Below are positions 25,600 through 34,836 of a DNA stretch of 64,000 nt, one piece after another. The stretch is from ZC4RG29 sp036381475. GTDB taxonomy: Bacteria; Bacteroidota; Bacteroidia; Cytophagales; Cyclobacteriaceae. Location of the stretch: the NCBI GenBank assembly GCA_036381475.1, contig DASVCT010000262.1, positions 1-64,000 on the forward strand, given 5' to 3'. How positions within the stretch are numbered: position 1 is the stretch's first letter; each line of letters opens with the position of its first letter. The position numbers were made by a program, and so were the translations under genes. Below the pieces are notes generated by a model. That model saw only the letters and a list, made by a program, of their open reading frames with translations, was not told the DNA's origin and ran no database searches.

Positions 25600-26271
25600 T
25601 TATGAAAGAACCTCACGCAGAACCTGGACCGATCGTATTTCTCCGAGCGATTCGATATGCTCGCCGAAAAAGGCGACCAGTGCCTCCAAAATTTCCCTTC
25701 GCCGGCTCACCGTCATACCTATCGTCTCATCATAGCTGGCGGTCAGCAGGCTTTCGACCACCGATTCCGTTTCCCGATCGAAAGGCCGCGTGCCGCCGAT
25801 TTGGGCTGCAGTATACACCCCGAAACCCAGGTGGCGGCTGAGTTTGATCAGGAAAAGCAAGTGAAAATTCTCATAGTTTTTTTCCAGGGTCTCGAGCACA
25901 CGTAACGAGTTGAAAATGAAGTCGAATAGGGGCCCCGGGGCGGTCTCCTCACGGACGGTCTTGTTCAGGATTTCGCAGACAAACATGGCGATGGCCGACT
26001 TGCGAACGTCGGTGGCCACCGAATGATAGGGGTAAGGGCACTTTACCTCGCGGATCCTATTGATGTTGGCATTGTCGCGGTGGTACACGACCATATCAAG
26101 GAGGGTCAGCGGCTGATACAACGCCATTTTTCCCGCAGTGGTCTTCGAACTTCTTACCCCATTTACGATGTACGACTGAATGCCGAATGCCTCCGTGAGG
26201 ATCGTCACAATGATGGACGACTCCCTGAAACGGGTGAAGCGAAACACGATACCCTTGGTCTTCGCAATCAT
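25600..26271 (-). CDS. recO: DNA repair protein RecO
   Basis: A 223-residue protein in recombinational repair, loading RecA with RecF and RecR. The OB-fold N-terminus reads KTKGIVFRFTRFRESSIIVTILTEAFGIQSYIVNGVRSSKT, typical for RecO of this phylum, and a helical domain follows. The usual RecO zinc cysteines are absent, as often in Bacteroidota. It follows porZ by 20 bases on the same strand. Confidence 0.93.
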   Translation of the reverse strand: MIAKTKGIVFRFTRFRESSIIVTILTEAFGIQSYIVNGVRSSKTTAGKMALYQPLTLLDMVVYHRDNANINRIREVKCPYPYHSVATDVRKSAIAMFVCEILNKTVREETAPGPLFDFIFNSLRVLETLEKNYENFHLLFLIKLSRHLGFGVYTAAQIGGTRPFDRETESVVESLLTASYDETIGMTVSRRREILEALVAFFGEHIESLGEIRSVQVLREVLS

Positions 26272-26291
26272 AGGCTACGGGCTTGTCATTG

Positions 26292-28517
26292 CTATTCCAC
26301 CACGGCAATCCGCCCAACAAAATGTTCGCTGCCATCGGTCGAGGTACTGAACACCAGGTAGATGCCGGATTTGACCCGTTGGCCGTTGTAGTTTCTCACG
26401 TTCCATGTCGCAGTGCCCCCCGCCGCATAGGTTTGCCAAACGAGCCGGCCACCCGCATCCGTGATCTTAACCACCGCATCCGTCGCCAGGCCACTGATGC
26501 CAACCAGTCCGCTAAATTCAAACGTAACAGGATTGGGGAAGATCTTGACGGCACCAAATTCGGGGTGCCCCGCCGTGGCATCGGAACGGTAGGAAACCAA
26601 TCCTGCGGCCGTCGCGACAAACACTTCGCCGGTAGCATCATCGATCCCGATGTCCAGAATGTTGTCGGACGGCAAGGGGCTATTCTCCCGGTTGAAGTGG
26701 TAAACGAGCTCTTCACCTTCGGGACCGAAAAGCCAAATGCCCTGCTCGGTGCCTATCCATTTTCTGTTTCCACCGTCTATCGCGATGGCCGTCACTTTCT
26801 GACCGGTAAGCAGGAAACGTCCTTCGAAGATGGGTCGCACGGCATTGGTCCCGGGATTGAAGACGCCTGCGGGGTCTGGAAAATAGGCCACCCCGTTGTC
26901 TGTACCGACCCACATCCTCGCATCCCGATCCGCTGCGAGGCAATTTACGTTGTCATGGGGAAGACCACCACTGCCTGCGGCATCGGTGAGATACACACTG
27001 TTGCCGTCGGAGTTAACCACGAGTATGCCGCCTCCGGCTGAAGGGCTCAGGGCAGCCCATACTGCCCCCGTATAGTCTAACTCAAGCGACAAGGGGAAGC
27101 GCGAAGCAGGCGTAGCAAATGCGTATGATTCCCACGAGTTGCCATCGAACCGATGCAACGGTTCGGAGGCGCCGAAGTTGGCTGCCCACACATTCTCTGA
27201 GTCAGAAGCCAGCGCTGTAATGTTGACGTGATCGCCGGGTGGATTGGAATTTATGAGGGTGCTGTTGCTTTCGTCGTAGATGATGGTGGGCGCTGCGAGG
27301 GGTCCCGCCTGCACGCCTCCGCCGAACGACGCGACGTATGTTGCGCCTTTGGCGTCTACCGCATCCGTTATATCCGACACTGATGCCGTTTCGGTAGTCC
27401 ATGCGCCGTCTGCATAGGAGCTAATCCATCCTGGATTGCCCAATGCCTGATAGTCCGCTGTATACCCTCCGCCGAGGGCGTATATCCTGCCGGCAATCCG
27501 TGCGAGCTTTCGCGTGACCTGAAAGGCGGGGCCATTGGCAACATAGGTAGCAGGGGCACCCGTTCCCGCCGACAAGAGTCCGTTTGCGTTATCGCCGATC
27601 CATACTATGCCTCCTGCTTCCAGGGCGAACCGGAAGCTGGTGCCGCTGGGTGTTGACGCCTCTGTGATGAGGTTGTCGCGCGACAGCAGCCACGCATGGT
27701 TGTCTTCACAGATGACAAGGTGATCGTCTGAGCTGGTCAGGCTGACGATCTCTGTGTCTCCGGGGTAAGCCTGTTGGATCCAGGTGCCGTTGTCCTGGTA
27801 GAATATGCCTGCACCGTCGACGGCGGCATAGATCCTTCCATTGAAGGCGGAGACAGCGCTAGTTGAACCGGCAAGCTCGCCCTGATTGTGACGCTTCCAG
27901 TTGTGATAATCCAGAAGGTTATCGGCAAGCCTGCCTGCCAGGACACCTGCTTCTGTGGCGATATAGACGCTGTCGCCCAGGACGGCACTTTGGAAGAGGT
28001 CAAGCGATGTGCCGTTGACGCCCAGGTCGCGCCATGTCTCGCGCACTTCGTGACGTGCAACGTCAAACACCACGAGCCCATAAGGCGTTGCAAGGTACCC
28101 CAACCCGTTCGCGAACGTGATTTGCCGTATGCTCGCGTCTTCTATTGTTTCGTTAACCCAGTTAAAATGGGTTATGTCGGTTTCGCTTATGACATCCAAT
28201 GCACCGCTGGCATAGCCAATAAACAATTCACCAGATGCCCGATCAAAAGCCAGCGTCGAGATGACGTCGCCCGAGAGTCCGTTCAGTGCAGTCACCACGG
28301 ACAGCGAACGATCCGAAAGGTCCAGTACCATCATGCCGGTGCCGCATGCAGCGTACACCTTTTGGTCGCTCACTGCGATTCCGGTGACCGAGTTATAGGA
28401 AACGTGCGTCCGCCACTGTCCGATCGGAACAGCGGGTTGTGAAAGCGCGCAGGGCGCGACGCAAAATTCCAGCACGCTGAGGAGGCATGAGGCGATATAC
28501 CCGAGGCAGGTGTTCAT
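26292..28517 (-). CDS. porZ: PorZ-like T9SS beta-propeller protein
   Basis: ATG 28517 is chosen (a TTG at 28526 is less likely), giving 741 residues with a signal peptide ending in ALSQ. The N-terminus VPIGQWRTHVSYNSVTGIAV starts two propeller domains of the ligand-binding type (repeated VYAACGTGMMVLD and MWVGTDNGVAYF elements). The last 80 residues (IFPNPVTFEFSG to RIAVVE) are a T9SS sorting domain. In Porphyromonas, PorZ is a surface part of the T9SS attachment complex that delivers anionic LPS to the sortase. Position next to recO agrees with many Bacteroidota genomes as I recall. Confidence 0.85.
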   Translation of the reverse strand: MNTCLGYIASCLLSVLEFCVAPCALSQPAVPIGQWRTHVSYNSVTGIAVSDQKVYAACGTGMMVLDLSDRSLSVVTALNGLSGDVISTLAFDRASGELFIGYASGALDVISETDITHFNWVNETIEDASIRQITFANGLGYLATPYGLVVFDVARHEVRETWRDLGVNGTSLDLFQSAVLGDSVYIATEAGVLAGRLADNLLDYHNWKRHNQGELAGSTSAVSAFNGRIYAAVDGAGIFYQDNGTWIQQAYPGDTEIVSLTSSDDHLVICEDNHAWLLSRDNLITEASTPSGTSFRFALEAGGIVWIGDNANGLLSAGTGAPATYVANGPAFQVTRKLARIAGRIYALGGGYTADYQALGNPGWISSYADGAWTTETASVSDITDAVDAKGATYVASFGGGVQAGPLAAPTIIYDESNSTLINSNPPGDHVNITALASDSENVWAANFGASEPLHRFDGNSWESYAFATPASRFPLSLELDYTGAVWAALSPSAGGGILVVNSDGNSVYLTDAAGSGGLPHDNVNCLAADRDARMWVGTDNGVAYFPDPAGVFNPGTNAVRPIFEGRFLLTGQKVTAIAIDGGNRKWIGTEQGIWLFGPEGEELVYHFNRENSPLPSDNILDIGIDDATGEVFVATAAGLVSYRSDATAGHPEFGAVKIFPNPVTFEFSGLVGISGLATDAVVKITDAGGRLVWQTYAAGGTATWNVRNYNGQRVKSGIYLVFSTSTDGSEHFVGRIAVVE

Positions 28518-28538
28518 GGAAAGCAACCGGCCTGTATG

Positions 28539-29129
28539 TTACTCGATTTTTCGATTTGCCATGCCTTCGATGAAAGCTTTCCGACTGCGGGCTTCGTACT
28601 GGTCGTACTCGCCCAGCATGATTTGTCCTTCATTGGGCGACAGGCGGAAGGAAAACGAAGCAAGTTCTCCCGTTTGCGCACAGATAGCATGCAATTTGGT
28701 GACGTATTCGGCAATAGCAAGAAGCTGTGGCATGGGACCGAACGGCTTGCCCTTGTAGTCCATGTCGAGACCTGCGACGATGACACGTTTGCCTTCGTTG
28801 GCGAGGGCGTTGCAGATGTCGATAATGGCGCTGTCAAAAAACTGCGCTTCATCGATACCCACGACGTCGCAGTCGCCTGAAAGCAGAATGAGGTCGCCGG
28901 CAAACTGGACGGCGGTTGATCGAATGGTATTCTCGTTGTGCGACACAATCAGCTGGCGGTGATACCTGACGTCGATGGCAGGCTTGAAAATTTCCACCTT
29001 TTGTCCCGCGATGATGGCACGGTTAAGCCGGCGGATGAGCTCTTCTGTTTTACCGGAGAACATGCAACCGCAAATGACTTCGATCCAGCCCGTGCCTGAT
29101 TTCCTGCCGAGGTGTGGTTCTATGAACAT
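28539..29129 (-). CDS. tdk: Thymidine kinase
   Basis: A 196-residue type II thymidine kinase; ATG 29129 matches the family N-terminus, and the longer frame upstream is rejected. The P-loop is VICGCMFSGKTEELIRR, the DEAQFF motif is VVGIDEAQFFD, and VAGLDMDYKGKPFGPMPQL follows. One late zinc cysteine is seen (HAICAQTGELA). It phosphorylates thymidine for salvage. It sits 21 bases upstream of porZ on the same strand. Confidence 0.94.
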   Translation of the reverse strand: MFIEPHLGRKSGTGWIEVICGCMFSGKTEELIRRLNRAIIAGQKVEIFKPAIDVRYHRQLIVSHNENTIRSTAVQFAGDLILLSGDCDVVGIDEAQFFDSAIIDICNALANEGKRVIVAGLDMDYKGKPFGPMPQLLAIAEYVTKLHAICAQTGELASFSFRLSPNEGQIMLGEYDQYEARSRKAFIEGMANRKIE

Positions 29130-29306
29130 AGCCTGCAAGTTAAGGGACTGCGGCGGATTTTCGCGAATGGCTGAAGGAGGCAAATCAATGCGAAATTGAC
29201 GCTCCAGGGCATTTTCCGAGTCCCGTTTCAACGAAACGACCCCACGCTATTGCTGAATAAGCGTTACATTTACAATGACGTAGGACATTTCCCCAAATAG
29301 TGCGAC

Positions 29307-30293
29307 ATGGACGAGAAAATCAATCTGCGGGCAATTGAGCAGTACAGCGACGAATTCTCTGAAAAGATGATCGGGACCTGGTTTGCCACGCGTGAATCGA
29401 TTACCGGGCAGGAGATCCTCGAATTCTGTGAAATCAAACAGATTAACCTGTTTGTCATTTATGAGTTGTTTCGGACCTGGAAACAGGAGAGCGCCAAAAA
29501 CCGGAGTCCATATTTTGACTACGATGCGACAGAAGTTCGCGAGGCGGCTGCGGCGTTGATGAATGCCCTTTCCAACCACATCCGTGTCGACCGGGCGAAT
29601 TTCGCACCGCTGCTGCAGAAAGCGACATACAACACGCTGCTGCTGATTGTCGACCCGTACGATTTCTTTGCCGATCTGATCGAGAAACATGCCGAACTCG
29701 TACCCTCCGAATTCGCCGACCATCTGAAGTACGTGCGAATTAACAAGGCACCGCTTCAGCGGCTGCTGGAAAAGCTCCGGGAGCGCCAGGTGACTTCTAT
29801 CTCGGGAAACGAGGCGTTCGCTTTGCTTGACTCGATCCTCGAGGAAGTAAACTTCACGCCGGAAGATGTGGATGGATACCTCGCCAGTTTTTCCCAGGTG
29901 CTGCCGGTATCTCTTGAATCCTTCTACGAAAAAAGGCCGGAACCTCAATCTCACGTTGAAGCGGAACAACCCAACCACTACCAGTGGCAACCAGTCAAGT
30001 CGACCGTCAACGATCAGCTATCGCACGAGCCGCGACCCATGATTGCGGATCAGTTCATGAAGATCACAAGCATCAAGGAAAGCCTGACGATAAATCAGAA
30101 GTTCATGTTCACCAAGGTGCTGTTTCATGGTGACTTTGAACTGTTCAGCAGCGCAATCGAAGACCTGGATCGCCAGGACCACCTTCAGGGTGCCCTTCGC
30201 TACCTGGAAAGGAATTACCAGGAATGGGACCGCGAGAGCGAGGAGTTCCATGAGTTTATGGAGTTGCTCGAGAAACGCTTCGGGTCACAGTAG
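29307..30293 (+). CDS. Conserved hypothetical protein, mostly helical
   Basis: A 328-residue protein with no signal peptide or membrane helix, so probably cytoplasmic. Two helical, acidic regions (about 1-215 and 250-328) are separated by a less ordered Glu/Pro/Gln-rich linker (PEPQSHVEAEQPNHYQWQP). The C-terminal part, with ESLTINQKFMFTKVLFHGDFELF, resembles the short helical tail found in some Bacteroidota proteins of unknown role. I do not recognise a family. Its stop codon lies within a heptamer repeat. Confidence 0.75.
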   Translation: MDEKINLRAIEQYSDEFSEKMIGTWFATRESITGQEILEFCEIKQINLFVIYELFRTWKQESAKNRSPYFDYDATEVREAAAALMNALSNHIRVDRANFAPLLQKATYNTLLLIVDPYDFFADLIEKHAELVPSEFADHLKYVRINKAPLQRLLEKLRERQVTSISGNEAFALLDSILEEVNFTPEDVDGYLASFSQVLPVSLESFYEKRPEPQSHVEAEQPNHYQWQPVKSTVNDQLSHEPRPMIADQFMKITSIKESLTINQKFMFTKVLFHGDFELFSSAIEDLDRQDHLQGALRYLERNYQEWDRESEEFHEFMELLEKRFGSQ

Positions 30294-30356
30294 GCAGTAG
30301 GCAGTAGGCAATTGGCAGTAGGCAGTAGTTGGCAGTAGGCAGTAGGGCAGTAGGAT
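30287..30356. repeat. Heptamer tandem repeat GGCAGTA
   Basis: Seven copies of GGCAGTA, in places with GGCAATT or GTT between them, run from the end of the 328-residue gene into the spacer before rodA. The first unit includes the gene's TAG stop. The minus strand reads TACTGCC repeats. No open reading frame or hairpin is formed. Confidence 0.8.
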
Positions 30357-30392
30357 ACAGTTTGCGGTAGTATGAGCTTCGACGTGTGAATA

Positions 30393-31661
30393 TTACCCTC
30401 GATTCATTACCTGCAGGCGATGCGCGTCGAGTTTCAGCAGTATGAATAGCAGGATCGTGAATCCCCACAGGGATGATCCGCCGTAGCTGAAGAACGGAAG
30501 CGGGATGCCGATGACAGGAAACAGGCCGATCGTCATGCCGATGTTGATGGTGAAGTGAAAGAACAGAATGCACGCGACGCAATAGCCATATACACGGGCG
30601 AACCGGCTTTTCTGTCGCTCGGCCAGGTACACAACGCGGAAGAGCAGGGCCATAAACAGCAGGACCACCATCAAACTACCGATCCAACCATGTTCCTCAC
30701 CAATGGTGCAAAAGATGAAGTCGGTGCTTTGCTCGGGAACAAACTTCAGCTTCGTTTGCGTCCCCTTCAAAAATCCTTTCCCGTAAAGCCCTCCGCTGCC
30801 GATAGCCACCTTGGATTGATACACGTGGTATCCAACGCCAAGCTGGTCGAGTTCGGGATTTAACAGCACGCGGATACGCTTTTGCTGGTAGTCTTTCAAA
30901 ACATTATTGAAAACGAAATCGACGCTCTTGATCGTGCCCATCAGCATCAACGCGGCGGCGGTGAGCACCATGATGCGTTTGCGCTTCTTTTTGCCGAGAA
31001 GGATCAACGTAAGCCAGACGCAGCCGATGATTGCAAAGAGAATGTATTCGTTCTCCACCAGCAGGGTAAGGATAAAAATAATGGCGATCCCGATGCCGAC
31101 GAGAATCAGGAACGGCGACATGCCTTCGCGGTAGAACACCAGCACGAAAGCGGTAAACACCAATGCGGTACCAGTGTCCTTCTGAAGGAGTATGACGGCC
31201 ATGGGCAGACCGATAATGGCGAAGAGTCGTATTTGGTTGCGGAGCTGGTCCATCTTGAAACCAACCGTGCCGATATACTTGGCCACTGCAAGCGCCGTCG
31301 CAAACTTGGCAAACTCAGAGGGTTGGAAGCCGAATGAGCCGATCCGCAGCCAGGCCTGGTTTCCACCAACTTCGCGACCTGTGAACACGACGATGATACA
31401 CATCAGGAGCACCACCCCGTAAATCACCCAGGCGAACGTCTCATAAAACCGCATATCCATGATCAGGATGAACATGATAATGGCTACGGACGATGCGATA
31501 AAGATGAGCTGGCGGCCGGAGTTGATGGAGGGATCGAGAATGAACTGGTTTTCTTCGTACGTTACCGAGAAGATATTCAGCCATCCCCAGAGCACGATGA
31601 CACCGTAGAGCATTACGGTGATCCAGTCCATGCGGTTCGATATCTTCTCCTCGCGCACCAT
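30393..31661 (-). CDS. rodA: Rod shape-determining protein RodA
   Basis: A 422-residue SEDS-family glycan polymerase with about ten membrane helices. FFSYGGSSLWGFTILLFILL near the C-terminus and the QKDTGTALVF segment mark the family catalytic and conserved regions. It works with PBP2 in side-wall peptidoglycan synthesis. Its ATG overlaps the mrdA stop (TGATG), the last gene of the mre operon. Confidence 0.96.
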   Translation of the reverse strand: MVREEKISNRMDWITVMLYGVIVLWGWLNIFSVTYEENQFILDPSINSGRQLIFIASSVAIIMFILIMDMRFYETFAWVIYGVVLLMCIIVVFTGREVGGNQAWLRIGSFGFQPSEFAKFATALAVAKYIGTVGFKMDQLRNQIRLFAIIGLPMAVILLQKDTGTALVFTAFVLVFYREGMSPFLILVGIGIAIIFILTLLVENEYILFAIIGCVWLTLILLGKKKRKRIMVLTAAALMLMGTIKSVDFVFNNVLKDYQQKRIRVLLNPELDQLGVGYHVYQSKVAIGSGGLYGKGFLKGTQTKLKFVPEQSTDFIFCTIGEEHGWIGSLMVVLLFMALLFRVVYLAERQKSRFARVYGYCVACILFFHFTINIGMTIGLFPVIGIPLPFFSYGGSSLWGFTILLFILLKLDAHRLQVMNRG

Positions 31662-33484
31662 CAGTATAGGAATTGTCCCTTTAATACATACTGTTCAATC
31701 ATCGGCCTTTGTGTTGCACCCAGCAGGTATTTTTCAATCATGAGGCTCGCGATGGACGCGGCGGCCCGGGCGCCCTGACCGGCACTTTCCACATAGACGG
31801 AAACCGCAATCTTCGGATTATCCTTTGGAGCAAACGCGATAAAAACAGAATGGTCAGGAAGGGGATCGTTCTGAACCGTGCCGGTCTTGCCGCAGACTGT
31901 GATGTCGCGGAGCTTGGCGCGATATTGTCCTGTTCCTTCCTCCACCACGCGCTGCATGGCCTCGACCGCCACTTCGAAATGTTCCGGGTCGATTGTCGTA
32001 AAGTGCTTTTCCTGGTAGCGCGGAAGGGGGAGTCCTGTTTTTCCGATCGACTTCACCAGGTGCGGCGTATAGTAAAAGCCGCGATTGGCGATAATCGCTG
32101 CGAAATTGGCCATCTGCAATGGCACAACGAGGTTCTCACCTTCGCCGATGGCGATCGAATAAATGTTTGAAAACTTCCAGGGTTTTCCGTGGTACGCGCG
32201 ATCATAGTATGCAGGGTTGGGTACGAGGCCGCCTTTCTCGTTCGGAAGGTCGATGCCCAGCGGCTTGCCCAGGCCAAAGCTCCTTATGTGTTTGTCCCAC
32301 TCCGCAAGCCCGATGCGCGTGTCTTCATAGGGATCGCTGGACACACCCTGGTTCAGCATCCGGCGCAATACATTGTAGAAATAGGGATTGCACGAGTGCG
32401 TTATCGCGCCCCTCAGGTCGTCGTTCGTATGATCGCCATGGCAGTTGATGATGCTGCGGTTGCAGCGTATCCGCGTCTCCGGGGTGATGACGCCCTCCTG
32501 GAGAGCCACCATCGACTGTGCAATCTTGAAAATGGAGCCCGGACGATACTGCGCCATGAGCGGACGGTTGAACAGCGGCTTGTTCGTGTCGTTGCTGATC
32601 AACAGAAAGTTTGAACTGTAGTTTCTGCCCGTCAACAGGGACGGATCGTAAGACGGGCCGGAGACCATAGCCAGGATTTCGCCCGTGGCGGGTTCAATGG
32701 CAATGATGCTTCCTGCCTTCCCATCCATAAGGTAAGCGCCGTATTCCTGAAGGTCCAGGTCGATGGTGGTGGTAAGGTCCTGTCCGGGTATCGACAGCGT
32801 ATCATAGCGACCATTTTTGTATGGACCCTTGATGATGCCATCCTTGTTTCGGAGAAGATATCGCACCCCGCGGGTACCCCTGAGGTAGGTTTCATAATAC
32901 GCTTCCAGCCCGCTTTGTCCAATGTAGTCGCCCTGCCTGTAGAAGTGTGTGGTGTCGTTGGCAAGCTGGCTTTTGGTGATCTCGCTGACGTATCCCACGG
33001 CATTCCCGACTGCGCTGGAGGAGTACGCTCTTGTCGTCCGTGCCTGAATATAGAAGCCCTCGAACTCGTCGATATGGTCCTGTATCTTGGCGAAGTCTCG
33101 GTTCGACAGCTGCTTGATGAAAGGCGTGGGCTGAAGTTCCGAAGCACGTTTGGCCCGAATGTCACTGTACAATTGAGCAAACTGGTCCCGGAGCTGTTGC
33201 GGGGTTATGTCGAACACATGGCAAAACCGGGCGGTATCCAGGTTATGGACTTCCTTGAGGATGATCAGCAGATCATATTCAGGGGCGTTGTATACGATGA
33301 GTTTCCCGTTGCGGTCGGTGAGGAGGCCTCGTACCGGGTACAGAATTTCCTTCCTGATGGCGTTGGTGTCAGCGAGGTCAGCATAGCTGCGGTCTATGAC
33401 CTGTATGAAGAACAGCTTCAGCAGGAAGATCATGGCCACCGCCACAAAAACGATCTGAATAATTTCCTTTCTCCCTTCGTTCAT
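31661..33484 (-). CDS. mrdA: Penicillin-binding protein 2 (PBP2)
   Basis: A 607-residue class B transpeptidase. The start at 33484 overlaps the mreD stop as ATGA; a longer frame upstream lies inside mreD and is rejected. One N-terminal helix (IIQIVFVAVAMIFLLKLFFIQ), a dimerisation domain, then the transpeptidase with the serine motif RPGSIFKIAQS, an SCNPYF SxN motif and KTGTVQN. It cross-links side-wall peptidoglycan with RodA. Confidence 0.96.
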   Translation of the reverse strand: MNEGRKEIIQIVFVAVAMIFLLKLFFIQVIDRSYADLADTNAIRKEILYPVRGLLTDRNGKLIVYNAPEYDLLIILKEVHNLDTARFCHVFDITPQQLRDQFAQLYSDIRAKRASELQPTPFIKQLSNRDFAKIQDHIDEFEGFYIQARTTRAYSSSAVGNAVGYVSEITKSQLANDTTHFYRQGDYIGQSGLEAYYETYLRGTRGVRYLLRNKDGIIKGPYKNGRYDTLSIPGQDLTTTIDLDLQEYGAYLMDGKAGSIIAIEPATGEILAMVSGPSYDPSLLTGRNYSSNFLLISNDTNKPLFNRPLMAQYRPGSIFKIAQSMVALQEGVITPETRIRCNRSIINCHGDHTNDDLRGAITHSCNPYFYNVLRRMLNQGVSSDPYEDTRIGLAEWDKHIRSFGLGKPLGIDLPNEKGGLVPNPAYYDRAYHGKPWKFSNIYSIAIGEGENLVVPLQMANFAAIIANRGFYYTPHLVKSIGKTGLPLPRYQEKHFTTIDPEHFEVAVEAMQRVVEEGTGQYRAKLRDITVCGKTGTVQNDPLPDHSVFIAFAPKDNPKIAVSVYVESAGQGARAAASIASLMIEKYLLGATQRPMIEQYVLKGQFLY

Positions 33485-33996
33485 AACCGCTTCTTTTCGC
33501 CGAACATGAATTGAAAAATGACGATTATCAGGATGGTAAGCAGCGTGCTCGCCAGGGCTTTCCACAAAGTAAACCAGAAGAGCTGAAAGCCCCCCGCCTC
33601 GATAAAAAATAGAACGGCGTGATGCAAAAATACTAAGGGCATCAGGTATATCAAAAACCACTGGGTACCGTTCATCGACAAATTCGGTACCGCGTTGGTG
33701 TCATATCCGCCCTGGGGCGTAATCAGGTTCAACCAGTGGTTTCTCAGGTACATGATCAGGACGGAGGCCATCGCATGCATACCGAGGCTGTCATAGAAGA
33801 TATCTACGGTGAAACCGAGGACGAATCCCAGCCCCATGAGGACGAGCGGATTCACCTCGACGGGCAGCAACAGCAGATAGGCAACATACACAAAACAGAA
33901 CGCCGTGTGAAACAGCACGACATGCTTCATGATGACCACCTGCAGGGCCAGGTACAGGAAGAACGAAAAAATATGTCGGATCCCCAGCCTGCTCAT
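33481..33996 (-). CDS. mreD: Rod shape-determining protein MreD
   Basis: A 171-residue membrane protein with about five helices and the Bacteroidota-type MreD pattern (GLGFVLGFTVDIFYDSLGMHAMASVLIMYLR). It is part of the elongasome and is assigned mainly from topology and its place between mreC and mrdA. It overlaps mreC and mrdA by 4 bases each. Confidence 0.9.
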   Translation of the reverse strand: MSRLGIRHIFSFFLYLALQVVIMKHVVLFHTAFCFVYVAYLLLLPVEVNPLVLMGLGFVLGFTVDIFYDSLGMHAMASVLIMYLRNHWLNLITPQGGYDTNAVPNLSMNGTQWFLIYLMPLVFLHHAVLFFIEAGGFQLFWFTLWKALASTLLTILIIVIFQFMFGEKKRL

Positions 33997-34832
33997 CGTT
34001 GCTCTTCGAGAAAGGGTAATTCCAGCGAATCCTGCTCCGCCTTGAGATAGCTTTTCACGACGGCGACGTACGACAGCCGTTGAAAGTCCTGCGACAGTCG
34101 TACCTTCAGTTCATAAAAAGGTGCTGCGTCGTTTAGCGTGATGTGATCGATGGTGCCGATCATAATGCCTTCCGGAAACACCGCGTTGTATCCCGATGTG
34201 ACGACCGTATCGCCAACAACGGGCCGGACGTGGCGTGGAATGTAGTTCAGATCGATGAACAACGGATCCTTGCCGTCCCACTGGGCCGTCCCGAAGTGAC
34301 CCGTGCGCTTGATCATCGCCGACGTCATCACATCGACATTGAGCAGCGAGATGACGACGCTATAGTGCTCGGATGTTGCCTTCACTTTTCCAACAGCACC
34401 GAAGTTGCCGATTACGGCCATGCCTTCTTTGATGCCGGATGAGGAGCCTTTGTCTATGGTGATAAAGTTGATTACCCGGTCGACCGAGTTGTTCACGACT
34501 TTTGCGCTCACGTACTCGAATCGGTTGATAATGGTCGTATCAGCGACACCCTGTCCCCTTAAGGAAGAGAGCAACTGACTATGTCGTTCAAGCGCTGTCC
34601 GGAGGTCGGCGTTTTCACGAGCGAGGGCTTCGTTTGTTTTTCGCAACGAAAAGTATTCGCCTACTCCGTGCGAAAACTCGTTAATGGCTGCTACGAGACT
34701 ATTGGAAGAATTGAAGAACTGGGCGCTTTGATAGTGGTTGCTGGAGACGATTAGCCACCCGCAGATGACTTCCAGTAAAAGGAACGTGAAGAAAGCACGG
34801 TTCTCGTAAAAGAATAGAAATAGCCGCTCCAT
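33993..34832 (-). CDS. mreC: Rod shape-determining protein MreC
   Basis: A 279-residue protein with one N-terminal helix, a coiled-coil stretch around residues 60-95 (SLRKTNEALARENADLRTALER) and a periplasmic double beta-barrel with GSSSGIKEGMAVIG and GDTVVTSGYNAVFPEGIMIG. It links cytoplasmic MreB to the periplasmic synthases. It lies 4 bases after mreB. Confidence 0.95.
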   Translation of the reverse strand: MERLFLFFYENRAFFTFLLLEVICGWLIVSSNHYQSAQFFNSSNSLVAAINEFSHGVGEYFSLRKTNEALARENADLRTALERHSQLLSSLRGQGVADTTIINRFEYVSAKVVNNSVDRVINFITIDKGSSSGIKEGMAVIGNFGAVGKVKATSEHYSVVISLLNVDVMTSAMIKRTGHFGTAQWDGKDPLFIDLNYIPRHVRPVVGDTVVTSGYNAVFPEGIMIGTIDHITLNDAAPFYELKVRLSQDFQRLSYVAVVKSYLKAEQDSLELPFLEEQR

Positions 34833-34836
34833 TCCA

